A stretch of 64,000 bases of DNA from JBGRQA01 sp041725895 (lineage in GTDB: Bacteria; Bacteroidota; Bacteroidia; Bacteroidales; Marinifilaceae), in NCBI GenBank assembly GCA_041725895.1, contig JBGRQA010000005.1:124001-188000 (forward strand), written 5' to 3'. The translations under genes and the position numbers were made by a program. This document shows positions 54,310-62,217 of this stretch, piece after piece (the first letter of the stretch is position 1; every line of letters begins with the position of its first letter). The notes under the pieces were generated by a model. That model saw only the letters and a program-made list of their open reading frames with translations, was not told the origin of the DNA and made no database searches.

Positions 54310-56586
54310 TTATCTTTTTTTTGTCATTGATGGCGGAAAATCAGCAGAATTGGTAGCCCATTGAGTATTGGGCTGAGCTCCCATTTCAAATTTCAATTCT
54401 CCTCCATCAATTACTTCCTTGTGATAAATAAAGGATCGATTCAATTCTTTTCCGTTCAAAAACACTTTCTGAATATAAATGTTTTCATCAGAAACATTGG
54501 GGGCAACAACTCTAAAGTCCTTTCCTTTAGACAAACTTAGAACCGTTTCCTTAAATAAAGGAGTCCCAAAAACATAGATTCCTTCAACAGGGTTTACCGG
54601 GTAGAAACCAACCGAAGAGAATACATACCAGGCTGACATTTGCCCACAATCGTCGTTTCCACAAATTCCATTCGCTTCTGCAGTAAACATCTCTTTACGA
54701 ATCCTGTGAACCAGTTCCTGGGTCTTCCACCCCTGTCCTACGTAATTGTACATATAGGCAACATGATGGCTGGGTTCATTGCCCTGGGCATACTGCCCGA
54801 TCAATCCGGAAATATCCACGGAAGCATTTTCCCCTTTCACTTCCTGTTCCAGTGTAAATAAGCTATCCAATTTGGAAACGAAAGCGTCCTTTCCTCCGTG
54901 CAATTGAACAAGGCCCTCAATATCATGAGGCACAAACCAGGAATATTGCCATGCATTTCCTTCGGTATATTCATCATCACGATGGTTGGAGTATAGAGGG
55001 TCAAATTTTTGCTTCCATTGCCCCTTTGCATTTTTGCCACGCATAAAACCTGTAGAAGCATCAAAAAGGTTTCGGAAACTGTTGGCCCGATTCATAAAAT
55101 AATGGTAGTCCTCGCTCTTACCCAAAGCCTTTGCAACCTGGGCTATACACCAGTCATCGTAGGCATACTCCAATGTTTTGGAAACCGATTCATTCTCCAT
55201 CTCCCATGGAATATAGTTGTATTTCTTCAAAGCCGATAAGCCCCAATGATCCTTCATGGCTGTTGCTTTCATAGCTTCATAGGCCAGCTCAGCATCGAAA
55301 TCGCCAATCCCTTTAAAATAGGCTTCGGCAATTACTGGAACCGAATGGTAACCAATCATACAAAAAGTTTCATTTCCACATAGATCCCAAATGGGCAGCT
55401 GTCCGAAAGCTTTGTAATAATCCAGCATGGATTTTACCATATCCCCCGCCTTTTCGGTCTGGGTTAAGGTAAACAATGGATGAGCAGCACGAAAAGTATC
55501 CCAAAGCGAAAAAACAGTGTACTGAACATGGCCATTGGCCTTGTGAATCTTATCATCAGGACCTTTGTATTCTCCGTTAGCATCGGAATGGGTATAGGGT
55601 GCCAAATAGGAATGATAAGCTGCAGTGTAAAAAATCGTTTTCTGTTTTTTATCATCCGATTGAACACGAATCTTAGCCAGTTCCTTTTCCCAAATAGCAT
55701 CAGCCTTTGAAACCACCGAATCGAAATCCCAATCAGTTAACTCGGTCTCTATGTTTTTCAACGCGCCTTGAATACTTGCAGACGAGATTCCAACTTTAAC
55801 CATTACCTGATCGGTTGAATCACCAAAATCCAAATAGGCAGTGAGTCCTTTTCCTTTAAAGTCCTGTTCTTTTGCAGCTATTTGAAACTCCTTCTCTCCA
55901 ATAAAGGCCTGAAAGGCCTTGGAAAAACGTGCCACAAAATAAACTCGTTGATCTTTCGCCCATCCCTTTGAAAGACGATACCCAACCAGAGTATGATCGT
56001 CCAAAACCTTAAAATGAGATTGTACCGGATCGTCCCAATTCACTTTATACTTTAAATCCACAATCAGGGCCTTTTTCCCATTGGCTGGAAAACTGTATCG
56101 GTGAAAACCACAACGTTGAGAAACGGTTAGTTCCGATTTAATCCCATTGTCCAGTGTTAAGGCATAGTACCCAGGTTTGGCAATTTCATTTTTATGATTG
56201 TACAAAGCCCAGGAAGACTGGTAAAAATCATCCACTCCCTGATCCTTTTTGATTTTATTCTGAACAGGAAGAAACTTAACATCCTGTAAATCTCCAATTC
56301 CAGTACCACTCAGGTGGGTGTGAGAGAATCCAGCAAGAACACTATCAGCATAATTGTACCCCGAACACCAGTCCCATCCCTGGGTTGGATTGTCGGGACT
56401 CAATTGTACTCCTCCAAAAGGCAAAACAGCCCCGGGAAAAGTGTGTCCATGATCGGCCGTTCCAATCAATGGATCCACAAAATCGGTTAGTTTTTCCCCT
56501 TTTTGCTCAGTTGTTGAAGCACAAGAAACCAAAAGACCGGCAGCAACAACGGAACAAAAAATTCGATTAAGTTGTTTTTTAAGCAT
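54310..56586 (-). CDS. GH92 alpha-mannosidase, lipoprotein
   Basis: This 758-residue calcium-dependent exo-alpha-mannosidase has a lipobox (L-L-V-S-C, Cys about 22), so it is probably anchored to the cell surface or periplasmic face. The opening V-D-P-L-I-G-T-A-D-H-G-H-T-F-P-G (about 37-52) is the family signature. E-G-N-A-W-Q-Y-S-W-F-V-P-H-D (about 567-580) marks the acid site, and G-N-D-D-C-G-Q-M-S-A-W (about 661-671) the catalytic aspartates. Family members cut alpha-1,2, -1,3 or other mannosides from N-glycans or mannan. The 5' end overlaps the ROK gene by 8 bases. Confidence 0.95.
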   Translation of the reverse strand: MLKKQLNRIFCSVVAAGLLVSCASTTEQKGEKLTDFVDPLIGTADHGHTFPGAVLPFGGVQLSPDNPTQGWDWCSGYNYADSVLAGFSHTHLSGTGIGDLQDVKFLPVQNKIKKDQGVDDFYQSSWALYNHKNEIAKPGYYALTLDNGIKSELTVSQRCGFHRYSFPANGKKALIVDLKYKVNWDDPVQSHFKVLDDHTLVGYRLSKGWAKDQRVYFVARFSKAFQAFIGEKEFQIAAKEQDFKGKGLTAYLDFGDSTDQVMVKVGISSASIQGALKNIETELTDWDFDSVVSKADAIWEKELAKIRVQSDDKKQKTIFYTAAYHSYLAPYTHSDANGEYKGPDDKIHKANGHVQYTVFSLWDTFRAAHPLFTLTQTEKAGDMVKSMLDYYKAFGQLPIWDLCGNETFCMIGYHSVPVIAEAYFKGIGDFDAELAYEAMKATAMKDHWGLSALKKYNYIPWEMENESVSKTLEYAYDDWCIAQVAKALGKSEDYHYFMNRANSFRNLFDASTGFMRGKNAKGQWKQKFDPLYSNHRDDEYTEGNAWQYSWFVPHDIEGLVQLHGGKDAFVSKLDSLFTLEQEVKGENASVDISGLIGQYAQGNEPSHHVAYMYNYVGQGWKTQELVHRIRKEMFTAEANGICGNDDCGQMSAWYVFSSVGFYPVNPVEGIYVFGTPLFKETVLSLSKGKDFRVVAPNVSDENIYIQKVFLNGKELNRSFIYHKEVIDGGELKFEMGAQPNTQWATNSADFPPSMTKKR

Positions 56587-57571
56587 GATTAATAGTTTTG
56601 TTTAGGAATTTTTCATCATTCTCCAACTCTTTCCATACCAAAGCACTCGCTCCCAAAATGGCGGCATTGCTCTTCAAGCCGGAAGGCAATAACTTCACCT
56701 TGTTCTTGAAAATATTCAGCATGTTCTCCTCCATGTGATGCTGAGTTGGTTTAAATATCAAATCCCCTGCCTTTGCGAGTCCACCAAAAAGAAAAATAGC
56801 CTCCGGATTGGTCACAGCAACCGCATTGGCCAGAGCCAGCCCCAACATCTGCCCGGTATATTCAAACGTTTCAATTGCTATTTTATCGCCACCGGTAGCT
56901 GCATCGTTCACCAATTTGGCATTGAGCTGATTAAAGGGAACGTCGCGAAGAACACTCTCCTCTCGGTATTTGGCCATCAGTTTCTGGGCAGTACGTTTCA
57001 CCCCTGTGGCAGAAACATAGGTTTCCAAACAACCCCTGCGACCACATCCGCAATGACGTCCTCCGGGCCGAACCAACATGTGCCCCACTTCTCCGGCAAA
57101 ACCATCGTGTCCATACAGTAATTCCCCGTTCACAACTATCCCACTGCCCAAACCGGTTCCCAGAGTAATCACCATAAAATTTTTCATTCCTTTGGCTCCC
57201 CCGTAGATCATTTCCCCAATAGCTGCAGCATTGGCATCATTGGTAAGAAAAGTTGGGACCTTAAAATGATCCTCAACCATTTGAGCCAAGGGAATCACGC
57301 CATCCCATCGCAGATTTCCTGCATGCTCAATGGTTCCGTTGTAAAAATTTCCGTTAGGTGCACCAATACCAATGCCTACAATCTCCAAATCGGGGCCGAA
57401 ACAGGCAATGTGTTTATCTATTTCAGAAAAAAGCTCCTCCAGATACTTCTCTATCTCTCCGTGTTTTTGAGTGGGGATCGAATCCTCAACAAGGCATTTG
57501 CCCTCCCGATTGATAAATCCAAAAACCGTATTGGTTCCCCCTATATCTATGCCTATTGCAACTTGATTCAT
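56579..57571 (-). CDS. ROK-family sugar kinase (probable mannokinase or glucokinase)
   Basis: This 330-residue kinase has the phosphate loop D-I-G-G-T-N-T (about 9-15), the catalytic N-D-A-N-A-A-A region (about 111-117) and the ROK zinc motif C-G-C-G-R-R-G-C (about 178-185). It phosphorylates hexoses; the operon context points to mannose. It stops inside the GH92 gene, and the MFS gene lies 30 bases upstream. A DNA-binding N-terminal domain is absent, so it is a kinase, not a repressor. Confidence 0.92.
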   Translation of the reverse strand: MNQVAIGIDIGGTNTVFGFINREGKCLVEDSIPTQKHGEIEKYLEELFSEIDKHIACFGPDLEIVGIGIGAPNGNFYNGTIEHAGNLRWDGVIPLAQMVEDHFKVPTFLTNDANAAAIGEMIYGGAKGMKNFMVITLGTGLGSGIVVNGELLYGHDGFAGEVGHMLVRPGGRHCGCGRRGCLETYVSATGVKRTAQKLMAKYREESVLRDVPFNQLNAKLVNDAATGGDKIAIETFEYTGQMLGLALANAVAVTNPEAIFLFGGLAKAGDLIFKPTQHHMEENMLNIFKNKVKLLPSGLKSNAAILGASALVWKELENDEKFLNKTINHA

Positions 57572-57601
57572 TTATATACTTTTTTGTTGTAAATGCTTAA
57601 A

Positions 57602-58996
57602 TTATTTGTGCAAGTGACCTCTTACAGCATAGTAAAAGATGTAGGCATAACATGCGAGTGTAATGATAAAGGCATGATGATATCCCATGATATCAGAAAC
57701 ATACCCCATCAGCAAAGGAATGATTGCTCCCCCAACAATAGCCATACACAAAATTCCGGATCCCTGAGAGGTGTGCTCCTCCAATCCATCGATAGCAAGA
57801 GTAAAAATAGTTGGGAACATAATGGAGTTAAACAATCCTACCGAAACGATGGTCCACATAGCAAAATGACCGCTAAAAAAAACAGTTGTTGAAACCAGGC
57901 CAACAACAATTGCGGCAAAAATAGCCAGGGTACGAGCAGGTTTGTTCTTTCCAATCATAAAAGCAAGAATATTCAACCCTGTAAATGCCAGGAAGATCAG
58001 TGCCATTTCAATATCCTTATTGATAGACCATCCCAAAATAGTTGCACCTACTGCAATGGCCAGAATCAAACCGTAGTATTTCAAGTCTTTTACAGTATCC
58101 GAAAGCATAACGGCTCCAAGAAAACGACCAATCATAGCTCCCCCCCAATAAAGCGCAACATATTTGGCTCCAGCCTGATGGGAAAGACCAGCAATTTCTG
58201 GCTCAGCAAAAAAGAGAATCAAAAAGCTACCAATAGCAACTTCTGCTCCAACATACAAAAAGATGGAAATGGCCCCTTTTACCAGGTGAGGAAAATTCCA
58301 GGCTGATTTCTTACTGGATGCACTAACGTCTTTTGTTTCGTTTTGACTCTCAATTTTGGGTAGTTTGGCAAAAGCAAATACCAATGCAATTAGAAAAAGA
58401 GTCACAGCAATGCCAATATAAGGCATTTGTACAGATTCCGCCTTTTCTATGGCAGGAGCACTTTCATCCACAAAAATAAAAACCGCCCCCAACAAAGGAG
58501 CAATTGTAGTCCCGAAAGAATTCAATGCCTGTGTCATATTGAGACGACTGGAGGCATTCTCAGGCTTTCCAAGGATAGCCACATAAGGATTCGCTGCCAC
58601 CTGAAGAATCGTAATCCCGGAAGCCAGAACAAAGAATGCAAAAAGGAAAAATGCATAATTAATAATAATGGAAGCGGGATAAAAAAGTAAAGCTCCAATT
58701 CCGGTGGTCACCAATCCCAGTACAATACCCCTTTGGTACCCAACTTTACCTACAATAAAACCAGCAGGAAGCGACATCAGGAAGTACGCTCCAAAAAAAG
58801 TAAACTGGATCAGCATGGTTTCCAGATTGGTCATCACGAATAATCCCTTTAAATGCGGAATCATAATATCGTTCAAACAAGTGATAAATCCCCACATAAA
58901 AAACAGGGAAGTTAACATTGCTAAAGCCGGTCCGTAATTTTTCCCGGCGCCTGCAACCGCCTTTACATCAGCGGCTGCCATAGATTGACTTGCCAT
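57602..58996 (-). CDS. Sugar:proton symporter, FucP/GluP-type MFS
   Basis: This 464-residue inner-membrane transporter has about 12 helices and a ~25-residue N-terminal tail. The F-F-M-W-G-F-I-T-C-L-N-D segment (about 32-43) and the P-A-G-F-I-V-G-K-V-G-Y-Q-R-G (about 77-90) are characteristic of the L-fucose permease family, which also takes up glucose, galactose or mannose. It lies in the mannose operon with a ROK kinase, so mannose is the likely load. Confidence 0.92.
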   Translation of the reverse strand: MASQSMAAADVKAVAGAGKNYGPALAMLTSLFFMWGFITCLNDIMIPHLKGLFVMTNLETMLIQFTFFGAYFLMSLPAGFIVGKVGYQRGIVLGLVTTGIGALLFYPASIIINYAFFLFAFFVLASGITILQVAANPYVAILGKPENASSRLNMTQALNSFGTTIAPLLGAVFIFVDESAPAIEKAESVQMPYIGIAVTLFLIALVFAFAKLPKIESQNETKDVSASSKKSAWNFPHLVKGAISIFLYVGAEVAIGSFLILFFAEPEIAGLSHQAGAKYVALYWGGAMIGRFLGAVMLSDTVKDLKYYGLILAIAVGATILGWSINKDIEMALIFLAFTGLNILAFMIGKNKPARTLAIFAAIVVGLVSTTVFFSGHFAMWTIVSVGLFNSIMFPTIFTLAIDGLEEHTSQGSGILCMAIVGGAIIPLLMGYVSDIMGYHHAFIITLACYAYIFYYAVRGHLHK

Positions 58997-59054
58997 TCTC
59001 TAAACAATTAATATTTCACAATTATTTTTATCTCAACTTCTCTTAATTCATGAA

Positions 59055-60479
59055 TCAACTCAACAGTTCGGGATGGTATTGATGTATTTTCAATACGAAC
59101 TCACCGAAAAGGGTATTGGCCCAGGCAAACCATTTACGGGTATACTTTTTGGGATTATCCATATGAAAAGTCTCATGCATAAATCCGGTTCCGCCATGGG
59201 TCTTAACAAGAGTATCCAGACACCATTTCATCTCCTTTTTGTCAGTAGATGTCAACCCCTGCATAATCAGACTCATAGGCCAAATCATTTCCAATCCCAC
59301 ATGAGGTCCACCTATCCCTTCAGCCACCTTCCCCTTAAAGAAATAGGGATTGTTTTCACTCAACACAAATCTTCGTGTGTTCTGATACACATCATTATCT
59401 ACATCCATACACCCCAGGTATGGCATTGACAGCAAGCTGGGAATATTGGCATCGTCCATAAAGAGCTTGTTTCCGAACCCATCCACCTCGTAAGGCATTA
59501 TCTTTCCATAATCAAGATGGTCCGTTACAGCATATTCCTTTAAAGCCTCCTCGACTTCATCTGCCAAACGTCTGCATTTCATAGCAAAATCGTGCCTACC
59601 ATGAATCTCTTGATGCATTTGAGCCATCTGACGCAGGGAAACAACAGCAAAATGATTAGCGGGAACCAAGAAAGGATAGATACTTGCATCATCGGATGGG
59701 CGGAAAATAGAACAAATCAGCCCAACAGGTTTCACGGGATTACCATATCCTCCACCAGCAACTGTATCGGTTTGCCAACCAGTTACTCGCATAAATTTAT
59801 AAGGGCCTTTATCACTTTTTCTCTGCTGCTCTATAAAAGTCTGAAGAATTAATTCACTGGTCCTAATCCAATTTCTATTGAAACAAGCAGTTTCTCCGGT
59901 GGCTTTCCAAAATCCATAGGAAAGACGTATGGTATAGCAAAGAGAATCAATCTCCCATTTGCGTTCGTGAAGCTCCGGTTTCATATCGGTTAAATCCTTC
60001 TCCCAGTGACTTCCGGTTGGTCCAAAGTTAAATGCATTGGCATAGGGATCAATCAGAACACATTTGGTTTGACGATTCACTACTCCCTCCAACAACAATT
60101 TCAATTCCTTATCCTCTTTGGCAAAAGGAAGATAAGGCCAAACCTGTGCAGTGGAGTCACGCAACCACATGGCATGAATATCACCCGTAATAACAAAAGT
60201 ATCAGGCTTTCCATTAACAATTTGATGCTCCACTGTTGTGTCCAATGTATTGGGCAGGCAATTTTCAAACATCCAGGCCAATTCAGAATTCGAAATAGAA
60301 GCTTTGACTTCTCTAATTTTAGCTTCTACAGCTTTGGATACAAATTTTCTTTCCTTTCGCGATGGGCGACACGATAAATAAACAGCATCGGAATCCTTTG
60401 CGTAGGTAGGTAAAACATTCAGCCCAAGACCGGCGGTGATCAATCCGGTAGTTTTCAGAAAATTTCTTCTAGTAACCAT
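59055..60479 (-). CDS. GH125 exo-alpha-1,6-mannosidase, Tat signal
   Basis: This 474-residue enzyme of family GH125 (formerly DUF1237) removes alpha-1,6-linked mannose. The start at ATG 60479 gives a twin-arginine signal M-V-T-R-R-N-F-L-K followed by a hydrophobic core, so it is exported folded. The segments G-D-I-H-A-M-W-L-R-D-S (about 100-110) and M-R-V-T-G-W-Q-T-D-T (about 223-232) are family marks, and E-G-I-G-G-P-H (about 393-399) carries a likely catalytic acid. It is the first gene of the mannose operon. A GTG at 60485 is an alternative start. Confidence 0.93.
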   Translation of the reverse strand: MVTRRNFLKTTGLITAGLGLNVLPTYAKDSDAVYLSCRPSRKERKFVSKAVEAKIREVKASISNSELAWMFENCLPNTLDTTVEHQIVNGKPDTFVITGDIHAMWLRDSTAQVWPYLPFAKEDKELKLLLEGVVNRQTKCVLIDPYANAFNFGPTGSHWEKDLTDMKPELHERKWEIDSLCYTIRLSYGFWKATGETACFNRNWIRTSELILQTFIEQQRKSDKGPYKFMRVTGWQTDTVAGGGYGNPVKPVGLICSIFRPSDDASIYPFLVPANHFAVVSLRQMAQMHQEIHGRHDFAMKCRRLADEVEEALKEYAVTDHLDYGKIMPYEVDGFGNKLFMDDANIPSLLSMPYLGCMDVDNDVYQNTRRFVLSENNPYFFKGKVAEGIGGPHVGLEMIWPMSLIMQGLTSTDKKEMKWCLDTLVKTHGGTGFMHETFHMDNPKKYTRKWFAWANTLFGEFVLKIHQYHPELLS

Positions 60480-60485
60480 ATACAC

Positions 60486-60811
60486 TCCTCCTGATTTACA
60501 AATTCTATAGCGTTTCTAATCCTACGTTACTAATTCGTTGATTATGCGGCTAAAATTAATTAAAAATTTCAAGTAAACCAGTTAAGTAAAAAATTAATTC
60601 CAGGAAAGGCAAGTCTCAAATACACTACTCATTGATTTAATTTACTTTACACAACAGTTCTGACATCAGACATAGGTTTAACCTATTTAAGTCCTATCAA
60701 TTTACATCCAAACAGCTCCAAAATAGGTAAACCGGTTAATAAAATCAGCACAAAAAAAGAGAATTCAAAAATGAATTCCCTTTTTTGTACGTTATCAGTT
60801 TGATTCCAAAC
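60486..60811. promoter_or_regulatory. 326-bp control region of the mannose operon, with repeated dyad motifs
   Basis: The gap between the GH125 start and the HlyD stop holds two related 14-base motifs, GTAAACCAGTTAAG (60573-60586) and GTAAACCGGTTAAT (60727-60740), plus a perfect palindrome ATAGGTT-T-AACCTAT (60672-60686). AAACCGGTT with a central CG is the form bound by LacI-type repressors. No regulator gene is next to the operon. No TAnnTTTG match was found. Confidence 0.45.
60752..60788. terminator. Terminator after the HlyD gene
   Basis: AAAAAGAGAATTC/GAATTCCCTTTTT arms around an AAAAAT loop with one mismatch. It is flanked by A and T runs and lies about 25 bases past the HlyD stop on the minus strand. 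Confidence 0.75.
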
Positions 60812-62113
60812 TTAAACATGCTCCGAAAAGAGAGCCCGTATCGGATTAAAAATACGTTGCAAGAGACGAATATCCTCCGTAATAATATCGGAAGCTCCCT
60901 CCATCTGTTGAGAGAAATCCAACTTCTTCCCATAATTGGTTTCCAAACCATTAGTTAACCGGACTTCACAGCTATACTTTTGATCATCCGGAACCAAAGA
61001 GATGGATTGAATTTGTCCCTCCAGCATTCCATATTCCATAAAGGGATAGTTATCCAGCTTAATATTAACCTTTTGGCCAACCTTTACCTTTCCGGCCCCC
61101 TGCAAGCCCAATTCAATTCGGGCAAAAATTTTGGTCGAATCTTCCGGTATAACCGTAAGAACACGTTCTCCCGCTTTCACCTGTTGGTTCAAACTCCAAA
61201 ACTTGTTAAAACTTACGAATCCCTTAATCGGTGACCGCAAAAGATACCGCTGTTCCCAAATATCAATTTGAGCCTTTAGATTATCGTAGGCTTGTACAAG
61301 AGAATTTTGCTTGGTTCTTAGAATATCTACATGAGACAATTCCAGGTCCATTATTTCTTGCTGAAGAGCTGAAATACTAATTTGTGTATTGGCAAGAGAG
61401 GTGCGGGCCCCATGAAAGGAGTAACTTTGATCCAAATAGGCTTTTTGCGATATTTGGTAATCAGCCAGTGCCAAAACGCCTTTACGATACAATACAGAAT
61501 CCCTATGGAATTGCTGTTCCGCAATTTCGAGTTCCTTTTCGAGTATGTCTCTCTGTTGAAACAAGCGATTGTAATAAAGGTTGTATTTTGCAACCTGATC
61601 CTTTTTAGATTCAATTTTACGGGCATGATATTCCAAATCAATAAAGTCTTGATAATCCGAAAATTGCTTCAAAAATGAGGCATAGTAGCTTTGAATTTCT
61701 CCCAACTGATAGTTTTGAGTAAAATCGGTATCAATCAACCCGTTAAAATCGGTAAAATAGCTTTGAAGCTGATCCAATTGCTTCCGTAATGAATTTACAT
61801 CTTGTAATTTGCCGGAGTTTTCGATCAATGCAAGAATTTGACCAGGTTCCACCATCTGGTTCTCCTGCACAAGCAATTGATCGATAGTGCCGTTTACCTT
61901 AGCAACCATTTTAGCGGGAGGATTTTCAGTCGTCAAAATCACTTTGGCAGGAATAATATCAGGATACCTGAAAAAATAGCTTCCAACAATAATTATAAAA
62001 ATAACAGTAAATATGAGGCTAATCCCCCTTCGGATGATCCAGTGAGGAATATGGCCTAAAATTTCCTGTACCTCCTCACTACGAAGTTCTATATTATTCG
62101 GGTTTTGTGGCAT
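60812..62113 (-). CDS. HlyD-family secretion adaptor protein
   Basis: This 433-residue membrane-fusion protein bridges an inner-membrane ABC exporter to the outer-membrane channel. One membrane helix (about 30-48) is followed by a lipoyl-like half (V-N-G-T-I-D-Q-L-L-V-Q-E-N-Q-M-V, about 73-88), a long coiled coil (about 100-270), the second lipoyl half (about 285-300; S-P-I-K-G-F-V) and a beta-barrel domain. It lies 104 bases downstream of the ABC exporter gene, so the pair forms a type I export system. Confidence 0.93.
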   Translation of the reverse strand: MPQNPNNIELRSEEVQEILGHIPHWIIRRGISLIFTVIFIIIVGSYFFRYPDIIPAKVILTTENPPAKMVAKVNGTIDQLLVQENQMVEPGQILALIENSGKLQDVNSLRKQLDQLQSYFTDFNGLIDTDFTQNYQLGEIQSYYASFLKQFSDYQDFIDLEYHARKIESKKDQVAKYNLYYNRLFQQRDILEKELEIAEQQFHRDSVLYRKGVLALADYQISQKAYLDQSYSFHGARTSLANTQISISALQQEIMDLELSHVDILRTKQNSLVQAYDNLKAQIDIWEQRYLLRSPIKGFVSFNKFWSLNQQVKAGERVLTVIPEDSTKIFARIELGLQGAGKVKVGQKVNIKLDNYPFMEYGMLEGQIQSISLVPDDQKYSCEVRLTNGLETNYGKKLDFSQQMEGASDIITEDIRLLQRIFNPIRALFSEHV

Positions 62114-62217
62114 CTAATACGGGTTTTATGTATTTTTCGGGTAATATTGGCTTTGTTATACTTGATTTAGAATAGATTATTTGTTCTTTCTAAATTTTTG
62201 TTTAGAAAATCTACGTC

